Below, piece after piece: positions 46,910 through 54,588 of a DNA stretch of 64,000 nt. The notes under the pieces were generated by a model that searched no databases, was not told the origin of the DNA, and was given only the letters and a program-made list of their open reading frames with translations. This DNA comes from Verrucomicrobiaceae bacterium (GTDB lineage Bacteria > Verrucomicrobiota > Verrucomicrobiia > Verrucomicrobiales > Verrucomicrobiaceae), in contig JAIXYN010000085.1 of assembly GCA_027490195.1 (NCBI GenBank), forward strand, positions 310,001 through 374,000, in the 5' to 3' direction. The first letter of the stretch is position 1, and each line of letters opens with the position of its first letter. The position numbers and the translations under genes were made by a program.

Positions 46910-46955
46910 CGCAAACGTCTCGTTTGCGGCGAGTTAATGCAAGCGGGAGGCTTGC
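46910..46955. repeat. Double hairpin element between hslO and the glycosyltransferase gene
   Basis: CGCAAACG-TCT-CGTTTGCG (46910-46928) is a perfect 8-bp stem and GCAAGC-GGGAG-GCTTGC (46939-46955) a perfect 6-bp stem, 10 bp apart, filling the 56-bp intergenic space. No T-run follows, so a REP-like element or mRNA-processing structure is more likely than a terminator. Confidence 0.6.
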
Positions 46956-46956
46956 G

Positions 46957-47763
46957 CTAAGACTGCTTGGACCGCCACTGCTCAAAGCTCTCCTTCGGCG
47001 TGCGAAAGACCGCACCGCAGCGCGGGCAGGTGATCTGCGCCACGCCGTCGGCAAAGATGTGGTCCAGATCATCCTGTGGCAGGCGCATGATGATGGGCAG
47101 CAGCCGCTCGATAGAGCAGCCGCATTCAAACACATAGCCGCGCGTTTCCAGCAAAGTCAGATGCTCCGCCGTTTCAATTTCAAGCATCTGCTCCAGCGTG
47201 AGCTCGGACAGCCACACCTCATCGCAGTCCGGCTCGGCGGAGATTTGCACGAATTCTTCATCCTCCAGACGGAAAAAGCGCGTGAGCCGCTGCTCGCTGG
47301 TGGTGTAAAATGTCTCCACCGCCTTCAGCATGTCGTCGCCATAAAACTCGATCATGCTCTGCCGGGGTGCCTGATCAGGGCGGGTTGCTTGCGAGATGAA
47401 CATCGCCTCGCCCTCCTGGCGCACATCTTCAGTGAAGACCCGGCCCGCCACCCGACTAGGCCGTGAGCTGCCCGTAACAAATACATTCGCGCGCTGCGGC
47501 TCTTTGACGTGGATCGTCCACGCACAGCTTTCATCCTGCGGACGCGAGCAAAGATGCAGCGCCATCGCGGCCAGCGCGTCCTTCAGCATCTGGTCCAGCG
47601 GCTCCGCATTCTGCAGTCCGTACTGCATCAGGTGCAGGTAGTAATCGAGATAGAGCGGACTGAAACGCCCCCGTACCAGCAGCGCATTGCGCTTCCGCAC
47701 GAAGTAGGAGCGGAGGTCCACCACGGAAAGGTCCGGTTCAAGCATCTGACTCATGCACTGCAT
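46957..47763 (-). CDS. hslO: Hsp33 family redox-regulated chaperone
   Basis: Hsp33 is a cytosolic holdase activated by oxidation of a zinc-bound Cys tetrad. The 268-residue protein carries the tetrad near its end: Cys214 and Cys216 (ECGCS), Cys246 and Cys249 (CPRCG), in the CxC-CxxC spacing of the family. The N-terminal part is divergent from Escherichia coli Hsp33, and the recognisable stretch is the Cys region with RLPQDDLDHIFADG. I start at 47763; the in-frame ATG at 47754 is an alternative. It probably shares a transcript with the glycosyltransferase gene. Confidence 0.82.
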   Translation of the reverse strand: MQCMSQMLEPDLSVVDLRSYFVRKRNALLVRGRFSPLYLDYYLHLMQYGLQNAEPLDQMLKDALAAMALHLCSRPQDESCAWTIHVKEPQRANVFVTGSSRPSRVAGRVFTEDVRQEGEAMFISQATRPDQAPRQSMIEFYGDDMLKAVETFYTTSEQRLTRFFRLEDEEFVQISAEPDCDEVWLSELTLEQMLEIETAEHLTLLETRGYVFECGCSIERLLPIIMRLPQDDLDHIFADGVAQITCPRCGAVFRTPKESFEQWRSKQS

Positions 47764-47802
47764 ATCTCACCGGATGAATGGCGGCGCAAGTGGCGCGGGG
47801 CA

Positions 47803-48669
47803 TCACCTCCCTGCCATGCCACGAAATTTTTGCCGGTAGGCGCTCGGGGTGGTCTCCATCACTTCGCGGAAGCGGCGGTTGAAGTTCGCCAGGTTGCGGT
47901 AGCCGCAGTCCATCGCGATGTCTGTGATGTTCGACACATCCTCCGCCAGCATGCCGCAGGCACGGCCGATGCGCACCTCGTTCACATACTGCGGCACTGT
48001 CTTGCCCGTGCGCGAGTGGAAGAAGCGGCTGAAGGCCCCCAGACTCAGGTGTGCCAGCTTGGCCAGACGCTCACGGTCGATTTCTTCGGTCAAATGCGTG
48101 TGAATGAAGTCGATCACACGCTCCATCCGCCCCTGATCGGCAGATTCGAGCTTGGGCTCAAAGTTGGAACTGGCCAGCGCCTTCAAATCATCTGCCCCGG
48201 CCAGCGCATTGAGAATGGTCAGCAGTTCGATCACCCGTGCCAGCCCCTCGCTGCCAGCGAGACGTTTCATGTGCTCCGTCACCACCGCACGGGCAGCACC
48301 GCGCACCTCCAGGCCGCGCGCCGCACGCTGCAGCAGCCGCTTCACTGGCTCCATCTCCGGCAGCGCCATGAAATCACGGCCAAGGAAATCCTCGTCAAAC
48401 CGCACGATGATGGCATTCACCCGCCGCGACTTCGCGCTTGTGTCCTGATGCCACACGTGAGGCAGATTGGAACCAATCAGCACGATGTCTCCGTCCGTGA
48501 GCGCACTGATATTATCTCCCACCACCCGATGCCCGCGGCTCTCAATCGCCAGCGTCAGCTGATACTCTGGATGAAAATGCCAGCGCGTCCCATAGTCCAG
48601 CGCACGCACCGTCTCACAGTGGAATGACTCCCACTGGCGCTTGGGAACTTTCTCGAAAACTGGCTTCAT
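47803..48669 (-). CDS. AraC-family transcriptional regulator with cupin sensor domain
   Basis: The 288-residue protein has an N-terminal cupin-like sensor (YGTRWHFHPEYQLTLAIE, GDIVLIGSNLPHVWHQ) and a C-terminal pair of helix-turn-helix motifs (about 195-280). The latter include LAKLAHLSLGAFSRFFHSRTG, then ITDIAMDCGYRNLANFNRRF and TPSAYRQKF. Cupin-AraC proteins usually sense a sugar or small metabolite. I start at the first ATG, 48669; upstream in-frame sequence encodes low-complexity residues because it crosses the GTTTGC array. No Shine-Dalgarno sequence precedes the ATG. The array ends 7 bp upstream of it, so it may control this gene. Confidence 0.9.
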   Translation of the reverse strand: MKPVFEKVPKRQWESFHCETVRALDYGTRWHFHPEYQLTLAIESRGHRVVGDNISALTDGDIVLIGSNLPHVWHQDTSAKSRRVNAIIVRFDEDFLGRDFMALPEMEPVKRLLQRAARGLEVRGAARAVVTEHMKRLAGSEGLARVIELLTILNALAGADDLKALASSNFEPKLESADQGRMERVIDFIHTHLTEEIDRERLAKLAHLSLGAFSRFFHSRTGKTVPQYVNEVRIGRACGMLAEDVSNITDIAMDCGYRNLANFNRRFREVMETTPSAYRQKFRGMAGR

Positions 48670-48676
48670 GGGGGAA

Positions 48677-48763
48677 GTTTGCAGTCGTTGATGATTGTTT
48701 GCAATGGTTTGCGATTGTTGAACTATCGCAAACAACGGCAAACCACTGCCAGCCACCGCAAAC
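48677..48763. repeat. Symmetric array of six GTTTGC half-sites
   Basis: GTTTGC occurs at 48677, 48697 and 48707, and its complement GCAAAC at 48728, 48738 and 48758. The six sites are exactly symmetric about position 48720, with spacings of 20, 10, 21, 10 and 20 bp. Each arm can be read as a run of 10-bp units with GTTTGC in units 1, 3 and 4. The two innermost sites extend to a perfect 9-bp dyad, GTTTGCGAT/ATCGCAAAC. Confidence 0.7.
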
Positions 48764-48767
48764 CAAA

Positions 48768-49917
48768 TTACACGTCGTCGTCCTTGTCATTGTCTCCAGC
48801 CTTGCGGCCGCGAAGCTTGGCTTCCATGAAGGCATCCAGGTCACCATCCATCACAGCCTGCACGCCGCTGGTCTTTTCACCTGTTCGGTGGTCTTTGACC
48901 ATCTGGTAGGGCTGGAAGACGTAGCTTCGAATCTGGCTGCCCCAGCCGATATCGCTCTTCTCGCCATACTGGCGGTCGATTTCGGCCTGACGCTTGTCTT
49001 CTTCGATTTGATAGAGCTTCGCCTTGAGCATCGCCATCGCTTTCGCGCGGTTCTTCGGCTGACTACGTTCGATCTGACAGGCCACAATGACGCCGCTGGG
49101 AATGTGCGTCAGACGCACGGCGGTCTCGACCTTGTTCACGTTCTGCCCACCTTTGCCGCCAGCACGATAGGTGTCCACGCGCAGATCTTCATCACGCACG
49201 ACAATGTCGATCTCCTCTTCGGAGTCAGGCGTCACGTCAATCGAAGCGAAACTCGTATGCCGCTTCTTCGCGGCATCAAAGGGAGAGATGCGCACTAGGC
49301 GATGCACACCTCGTTCAGTTTGCAGGAACCCAAAGGCGTTTTCACCGATGATTTCGAGCGTGGCGGAGCGTGTGCCCACGTCATCACCTGCTTCATGGTC
49401 GATCAGTTCCACCTTGTAGCCACGGCGCTGGCACCAGCGCTGATACATGCGCATCAGCATGTCCGCCCAGTCACAGGCCTCCGTGCCACCGGCGCCGGAA
49501 TGGATGGTGATGAAGGCGTTGCCACTGTCAAACGGCCCGCCCAGCAACTGGCTCAGCTCAAAGCTGGAGACATCCGCTTCCAGCTTTTTGTGCTCCAGTT
49601 CCACCTCACGCCAAGTGTCCGTATCGCCCGCTTCTTTGGCCAGCTCAATGAGCCCGTCAAAGTCACCAGCACGCACTTCCAGATCCTGCAGCGGACCGAT
49701 TTTCTTTTTGATGACGTTCGTGCGGTCGATCGTCTTGCGCGCCGCGTTCGCGTTATCCCAGAAGCCAGGCGCCGCCAGGCGGTCCTCCAGCATGGCCAGT
49801 TCGTCTTTTAATTTCGGGACGTCAAAGATACCTCCGGAGTTCCCCCAACCTTGCCTTGAGAGCCGTGGTGTCGAGGGATTGAAGGTCGGTGAGGATGGTC
49901 TTGCTGGTCTTTTCCAT
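48768..49917 (-). CDS. prfB: Peptide chain release factor 2 (programmed +1 frameshift)
   Basis: RF2 releases peptides at UGA and UAA stops. The gene starts at the ATG at 49917 ([16 protein letters not shown]) and reads 31 codons to an in-frame TGA at 49824-49822. A +1 shift after CTT skips base 49824 and continues as DVPKLKDEL in the frame that ends at 48768. The product is about 382 residues. It has the SPF motif for stop recognition ([12 protein letters not shown]), the catalytic GGQ loop ([12 protein letters not shown]) and an acidic C-terminal tail. It diverges from recO with 48 bp between the starts. A single-frame start further upstream would give a wrong N-terminus. Confidence 0.95.
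49821..49836 (-). promoter_or_regulatory. prfB programmed +1 frameshift site
   Basis: On the minus strand the bases are CGG AGG TAT CTT TGA C. This is the classic arrangement: a Shine-Dalgarno-like GGAGG three bases before the CTT slippery codon, directly followed by the TGA that RF2 itself recognises. Low RF2 causes slippage and so raises RF2 synthesis. Confidence 0.93.
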
Positions 49918-49965
49918 GCAGCGTAGATAGCGGCTTGGCGTGCGAGTTCAACGCCTTTTGTCATC

Positions 49966-50511
49966 ATGGAAAAAACCGAGGCCATCCTCATCGGACGCAC
50001 GCGCTATGCGGAGAGCAGCCTCATTGTACAATGGTGCTCGCCGGAGGTCGGCCTGTTCAAAACCATCGCCAAAGGTTCCCTGCGGCCCAAATCACCGCTC
50101 TACGGCGTGCTGGACCTGTTTGTCTCCGCCGACCTGCGCTTCGTCCGCAGCAAATCCAGCGACCTTCACACACTGGCCGAAGCCCGCTGGACCAATCCCC
50201 GCCTCGGCCTGCGCGAAAGCTACGGCCGCGTTCTCGCCGCCACCTATCTCGTTAAACTCATCACCCTCGTCGCCGAGACCGACTCGCCCATCCCCGAGAT
50301 TCACGAACTGCTCGTCAAAGCCCTCGACTACCTCGCCGCGAAGGATCCCATCCCCGCCTTGATCACCCGCTTCGAGCAGTGCCTCGCCGAAATCCTCGGC
50401 ATCATCCCCGAAGGCGAAACCGGCATGGCCGCCGCAGCCATCGAAGACAGCTTCCACCGCAAGCTGCCCGTGCAGCGACGGCAGCTCGCGGATTGGATGA
50501 CCAAGCATTGA
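49966..50511 (+). CDS. recO: DNA repair protein RecO, short form
   Basis: RecO loads RecA at gaps with RecR and RecF. The N-terminal OB-fold is recognisable: [26 protein letters not shown], then [20 protein letters not shown]. The helical part follows ([33 protein letters not shown]). The protein has only 181 residues, whereas RecO is usually about 230-250, and the C-terminal zinc-finger Cys set is missing. I am fairly but not fully sure of the family. It is divergent from prfB and 20 bp upstream of a small membrane protein gene. Confidence 0.72.
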   Translation: MEKTEAILIGRTRYAESSLIVQWCSPEVGLFKTIAKGSLRPKSPLYGVLDLFVSADLRFVRSKSSDLHTLAEARWTNPRLGLRESYGRVLAATYLVKLITLVAETDSPIPEIHELLVKALDYLAAKDPIPALITRFEQCLAEILGIIPEGETGMAAAAIEDSFHRKLPVQRRQLADWMTKH

Positions 50512-50531
50512 ATTTCATCAATCACACCATC

Positions 50532-50822
50532 ATGCCCCGACTACGATCAAAACGTTTCTACTACCTGGGCATCTTGATCCTCATTTTTGCCGTTATCGAC
50601 TTCTTCCCATGGCATTGGCATCCGTTTTTTAAATACCCAGGTTCAGACCCAAGACACTACGTCTGGAATATTGGCTTTCCGATTTCATGGTTTATTTACG
50701 ATGATAAGGCCCCGCCACATTTATTCACACTATTGCCTGCGATTAGTCTCGGCCTTATTAAGGCTCAAGGCGTCATCATTTTGGTCACTGTGATCGCACT
50801 TGGGTTGCTGCGCAAAAAGTAA
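50532..50822 (+). CDS. Small membrane protein of unknown function
   Basis: The 96-residue protein has two to three hydrophobic segments (YYLGILILIFAVIDFFPW near the start, LFTLLPAISLGLIKAQGVIILVTVIALGLL at the end) separated by an aromatic, His- and Pro-rich loop (HWHPFFKYPGSDPRHYVW). No family is recognised. I start at the ATG at 50532; the frame is open further upstream but would overlap recO. Codon use is noticeably less GC-rich than in its neighbours, which may mean a recent acquisition. Confidence 0.6.
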   Translation: MPRLRSKRFYYLGILILIFAVIDFFPWHWHPFFKYPGSDPRHYVWNIGFPISWFIYDDKAPPHLFTLLPAISLGLIKAQGVIILVTVIALGLLRKK

Positions 50823-50827
50823 AATGC

Positions 50828-51349
50828 CTACTTCAGCGCCGCTTCAATCGCAGCCATCAGCTCCGTTGAATCAGGCGCCACATCCGAGCCGAAGCGCTGC
50901 AACACCTTGCCGTCCTTGCTCACAAGAAACTTCTCAAAGTTCCAGCCGACTTCACCGCCGGCGGCAGATTGCAGCGCAGCATACAGCGGGTGTTTGCCAT
51001 CTCCTTTGATCGCCACCTTGGCAAACATGGGAAACGTCACCTTGTAGTTGAGGGAGCAGAAGCTCTTGATCTCCGCTTCGCTGCCCGGCTCCTGCCCGCC
51101 GAAATCGTTGCAGGGAAAGCCCAGCACCGCCAGCCCCTTGCCGCTCATCTTTTCATGCAATGCCTGCAGTCCGGCATACTGCGGCGTGTAGCCGCACTCA
51201 GAGGCCACATTCACAATGAGCAGCACCTTGCCTGCGTAGGCTTTCAGCGTGGTGTCTTTGCCGTCGATGTCCTTGATCGCGATGTCTTGAACGTTGGTGT
51301 CAGCAGCGATGGCAATTGAGGTCATGAGGAGGAAGAGGAGTTTTTTCAT
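50828..51349 (-). CDS. Secreted glutathione peroxidase-family peroxidase
   Basis: The 173-residue protein has a signal peptide (MKKLLFLLMTSIAIA) and a full GPx domain. The catalytic tetrad is visible: Cys52 (NVASECGYTPQ), Gln86 (FGGQEPG), Trp136 and Asn137 (GWNFEKFLV). The active residue is Cys, not selenocysteine. Bacterial enzymes of this kind usually take electrons from thioredoxin rather than glutathione. Here it would work in the periplasm against hydrogen peroxide or lipid peroxides. It ends 6 bp from the convergent small membrane protein gene. Confidence 0.93.
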   Translation of the reverse strand: MKKLLFLLMTSIAIAADTNVQDIAIKDIDGKDTTLKAYAGKVLLIVNVASECGYTPQYAGLQALHEKMSGKGLAVLGFPCNDFGGQEPGSEAEIKSFCSLNYKVTFPMFAKVAIKGDGKHPLYAALQSAAGGEVGWNFEKFLVSKDGKVLQRFGSDVAPDSTELMAAIEAALK

Positions 51350-51382
51350 GGATTGAAAGGAATGGAAGCTATGGAAACGGGC

Positions 51383-51492
51383 AAATGACGAAACCAGAAT
51401 GGCGAATGACGAATGAAGTCACAATGACCAAACGCATTCTATTTCGGGCTTCTGGCTTTGTCATTCATTCCTCATTCCGGTTTCATCATTCT
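51383..51492. repeat. Imperfect inverted-repeat element (MITE-like)
   Basis: The left arm (51383-51415) contains AATGACGAAACCAGAATG followed by GAATGACGAATGA. The right arm (51460-51492), read on the other strand, contains GAATGATGAAACCGGAATG followed by GAATGAATGAC. The arms enclose about 44 bp. The right arm covers the stop codon of the ABC ATPase gene, as expected for an element that inserted at the gene end. Confidence 0.6.
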
Positions 51493-52211
51493 TGCTCCAC
51501 CATGCTCAGGAAGATGTCTTCCAGCCGCCGCCCGCGCTTTTCATGGTCCCGCCGCAGTTCCTCCAGCGTGCCCAGCGCAATGAGCTTGCCGTGGTGAATG
51601 ATGCCGATGCGGTCGGCCAGTTCTTCGGCGATGTTCAGCAGATGCGTGCTCATCAGCACCGTGGTGCCCGCCTGACTGCGTTCCTTGATCTCCCGCTTCA
51701 CCGTGCGCGCATGGATGGGGTCCAGCCCGACCATCGGCTCATCAATGACGAAGACCTTCGGATCATGCAACAATGCGCTGGCGATGGCGAGACGCTGCCT
51801 CGTGCCGTGGCTGAGGTTCTCGATACGCTGGCGCGCGTACTCATGCAGGGCAAATTTGGTGAACAGCGCGTCGGTTTGCGTCGTCGCATGGTCCAGGTCC
51901 ATCTCAAACAGCTCGGCGATGAATTCCATGAACTCCACCGGCGTGAGCTTCTCATAAAACACCGCCACGTCCGGCACATAACCGAGCAATGCCTTGGCCT
52001 GCATGGATTCCAATTGCACGTCATGACCGCACAGTTTCACACGTCCGGAATCTGGCTTCATCAGCCCGGTGAGCAGCTTCATCGCGGTGGTTTTACCGGC
52101 ACCGTTTGGACCTAGGAATGCAAAAAGCTCACCGGGCTTAATGGTGAGATTCAAGCCATCCAGCGCCCGCAGTTCGCCATAGTTCATCGTGAGGTCTTCA
52201 ATCTCGATCAT
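51486..52211 (-). CDS. ABC transporter ATP-binding protein
   Basis: The 241-residue protein is a complete nucleotide-binding subunit: Walker A GPNGAGKTT (34-42), signature LSHGTRQRLAIA, Walker B KVFVIDEPMVGLDP and the switch His in MSTHLL. It resembles the export-type ATPases of the CcmA/NatA group that work with ABC-2 permeases. No permease gene lies in the window. Its only close neighbour, 18 bp upstream on the same strand, encodes a protein with one membrane helix. The last codons and stop overlap an inverted-repeat element. Confidence 0.9.
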   Translation of the reverse strand: MIEIEDLTMNYGELRALDGLNLTIKPGELFAFLGPNGAGKTTAMKLLTGLMKPDSGRVKLCGHDVQLESMQAKALLGYVPDVAVFYEKLTPVEFMEFIAELFEMDLDHATTQTDALFTKFALHEYARQRIENLSHGTRQRLAIASALLHDPKVFVIDEPMVGLDPIHARTVKREIKERSQAGTTVLMSTHLLNIAEELADRIGIIHHGKLIALGTLEELRRDHEKRGRRLEDIFLSMVEQE

Positions 52212-52229
52212 GCTTCAAAAAGGTTCAAA

Positions 52230-53030
52230 TCAATGCACGGCGTCCTGCAGTCCGTGGATGGTGGGCTCCAGCAGCACGTAGTCGTCTGGAAGGTCAATGC
52301 GCGCAAGCTCACCCGCCTCGGTAAAGATCATTTTGACTTCGTACATTCCCATGATCGGCATTGAAAGAATAAAACACTTCCGCTGCCTGCCCGCGAGCAC
52401 CATCATGCCCTCGCGCGCCTGCAGTTTCATCGTGTCCTTGTTGTCCGATTGCGTGCTCGATTTTGGCATACTGCCACCCATGAGCGATAGCATCGCCAGC
52501 GCACGGTCCTGGCCAGCCCCCATGCCCATGAGCAGCTTCACATCCTGCGAATTCATCAGCACACGTTCCCCCTGCTTCACCAGCACTTCGGGCACCGGTT
52601 CTGTTTCGCTCCAATTCAGGTGCATGCTCGCATCACGCTGTGGAAAGCTGCCTTTGATGGCCAGATTTTGCCAGCGCTCGCCATCGGCCAGTGTGCAGGC
52701 CAGGTTCCACGTCGCCATGATGCTGCGCACCTGATCCTCCGGTGCCACCTGCTCCACCGTTCCATGGGCGATCAGGTCATACACGGTTTCATGATCCTGC
52801 TTGATGCGACGATTCACCTGCAGGTTTGCATGCCCGATTTTTTCGCGCTGATGGTAGAGGTGCAGCGTGCAACCGAAGGTTTCCGACTGCCGCAAAAACA
52901 AATCCATCACCATGCGCGGCGGAATGATGGCAAAGCGTGAAGCCTCGGGGAAATAGACGTCACGCACCAGCAGTCCGGACATCACCGCCCAGAAAATCAC
53001 CGCCAACACTGCCGCCACACGCCAGATCAT
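52230..53030 (-). CDS. Membrane-anchored hypothetical protein paired with an ABC ATPase
   Basis: The 266-residue protein starts MIWRVAAVLAVIFWAVMSGLL, an N-terminal anchor, and continues with an exported domain of about 240 residues. That part is beta-rich with TLHLYHQREKIGHANLQV and a long VLMNSQDVKLLMGMGAGQ segment. I do not recognise the family. I start at 53030; the 16-residue upstream extension lacks support. The gene is 18 bp upstream of the ABC ATPase gene on the same strand, so they are likely co-transcribed; the protein could be an accessory subunit of that transporter. Confidence 0.72.
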   Translation of the reverse strand: MIWRVAAVLAVIFWAVMSGLLVRDVYFPEASRFAIIPPRMVMDLFLRQSETFGCTLHLYHQREKIGHANLQVNRRIKQDHETVYDLIAHGTVEQVAPEDQVRSIMATWNLACTLADGERWQNLAIKGSFPQRDASMHLNWSETEPVPEVLVKQGERVLMNSQDVKLLMGMGAGQDRALAMLSLMGGSMPKSSTQSDNKDTMKLQAREGMMVLAGRQRKCFILSMPIMGMYEVKMIFTEAGELARIDLPDDYVLLEPTIHGLQDAVH

Positions 53031-53129
53031 TGCCAAATTGTAGTCAGGAAATGCGCGCACTGGCAAGCACTGCGGCATTTTGATGCAAAAAATCTCGCCA
53101 CGTCAGCCCGCGTTTGGCACGATGCCCTC

Positions 53130-54587
53130 ATGCGTCTGCTGCTCGCCCTGCTCCTCACCTCCCTCACTCTGTCCGCTGCCGATTCACGCCCGCCCAACGT
53201 GGTGATCATTTTGGTCGATGATCTGGGCTATGCCGACATGGGCTGCTTTGGAGCAGAGAAAATCAAAACGCCCAACATGGACCGCATGGCCTCTGAGGGC
53301 ATGAAGTTCACCAGCTTCTACGTGGCTCAGGCCGTGTGCAGCGCCTCACGCGCGGCGCTCATGACCGGCTGCTACGCCAACCGCGTCGGCATGCAGGGAG
53401 CCTTGAACCACACCAGCAAGGAAGGCATCCACCCCGAAGAATTCCTGCTGCCTGAAATGTGCAAAGCACGCGGTTATGCCACCGCCGCTTTCGGCAAATG
53501 GCACCTCGGCACCGATCTGCTGTTCAATCCCCTGCACAACGGTTTCGATGAATTCCTCGGCATTCCGTATTCAAACGACAACAGCAAATACCATCCCTCC
53601 CTCGCACAGGAGATGCCGCCCCTGCCCTTCTACGACGGCTTGAAGGTCATCGAAACCGACTCTGATCAAAGCCAGTTCACCCGCCGCTTCACGGAGGGGG
53701 CCACAAGTTTTATCGAGCGCCACAAAGACCAGCCCTTCTTCCTCTACGTCCCCCATGTGATGCCGCACGTCCCCATCTTTGCCTCCGCCGCCTTTCGCGG
53801 CCAATCCAGCGCAGGACTCTACGGCGACGTGGTGCAGGAACTCGACGCTTCCGTGGGCCAGATCCTCGGAACCCTCAAGCGCTGCGGCATCGATCAAAAC
53901 ACACTTGTCATTCTCTTCTCCGACAACGGTCCTTTCCTCAGCTACGGCAATCACGCCGGCAGCGCCAAACCCCTGCGCGAAGGCAAACTGACCACCTTCG
54001 ATGGCGGCGTGCGCAGCCCCTTCATCGCCCGCTGGCCTGGCCACATCCCCGCAGCCCAAGTCTGCGACGAACCGGTGATGGAAATTGACCTCCTGCCCAC
54101 AATCGCTGGCTTGATCGGCGGGAAGCTCTCAGACCGCAAAATCGACGGCAAAAACATCCTCCCTCTGCTGGAAGGAAAACCAGGCACCAAATCACCGCAC
54201 GAAGCACTGGTCTTCTACGGCGGCGATGAACTGCAGGCCATCCGCAGCGGCCCCTGGAAGCTGCACTTCCCACACCCCTACATCACCGTGGATGGCGAAC
54301 CGGGCCGCGATGGCAAACCAGCCCGCTTTGGCCAGATGAAACCCAAGTCGATCACCCAGAGCGGCATCGCAGGCATTGCCTCAAGGCATGGCTACCGCGT
54401 CGAAAACATTGGCCTGTCACTTTACAATCTCAATGACGACCCCGGCGAGACGCATGACGTCGCAAAAGATCACCCAGAGATCGTAGAACGCCTGCAAAAG
54501 CTCGCCGACCCCACACGCAAGGAACTGGGAGACACCCTGCTAAAAGTCAAAGGCACCGAAAACCGCCCGCTGGGCCTCGCCCCATAG
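53130..54587 (+). CDS. Secreted sulfatase (arylsulfatase family)
   Basis: The 485-residue enzyme would remove sulfate esters from sulfated substrates outside the cytoplasm. It has a signal peptide (MRLLLALLLTSLTLSA), the metal-binding DDLGYADMG start, and the formylglycine motif CSASR at Cys70-Arg74. Sulfatases normally have CxPSR; here Ala replaces Pro, a known but less common variant that still allows maturation. SDNGPFLSYGNH supplies later metal ligands. The C-terminal part is typical for the S1 family. It is divergent from the membrane-anchored hypothetical protein, 99 bp away. The substrate is unknown. Confidence 0.93.
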   Translation: MRLLLALLLTSLTLSAADSRPPNVVIILVDDLGYADMGCFGAEKIKTPNMDRMASEGMKFTSFYVAQAVCSASRAALMTGCYANRVGMQGALNHTSKEGIHPEEFLLPEMCKARGYATAAFGKWHLGTDLLFNPLHNGFDEFLGIPYSNDNSKYHPSLAQEMPPLPFYDGLKVIETDSDQSQFTRRFTEGATSFIERHKDQPFFLYVPHVMPHVPIFASAAFRGQSSAGLYGDVVQELDASVGQILGTLKRCGIDQNTLVILFSDNGPFLSYGNHAGSAKPLREGKLTTFDGGVRSPFIARWPGHIPAAQVCDEPVMEIDLLPTIAGLIGGKLSDRKIDGKNILPLLEGKPGTKSPHEALVFYGGDELQAIRSGPWKLHFPHPYITVDGEPGRDGKPARFGQMKPKSITQSGIAGIASRHGYRVENIGLSLYNLNDDPGETHDVAKDHPEIVERLQKLADPTRKELGDTLLKVKGTENRPLGLAP

Positions 54588-54588
54588 T

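Noticed and set aside
48670-48756. N-terminal extension of the AraC-family regulator from a GTG at 48756
   Set aside because: The extra residues are the translation of the GTTTGC array and match no sensor domain; the ATG at 48669 starts a normal cupin-AraC protein.
49918-50000. Upstream single-frame start for prfB
   Set aside because: The classical CTT TGA C frameshift site and a good zero-frame N-terminus from 49917 explain the gene.
53031-53119. TGCCAAA (53031-53037) and TTTGGCA (53113-53119) as an operator pair between divergent genes
   Set aside because: The perfect 7-bp arms are 75 bp apart and near both gene starts; with nothing between them that supports a shared structure, chance is likely.
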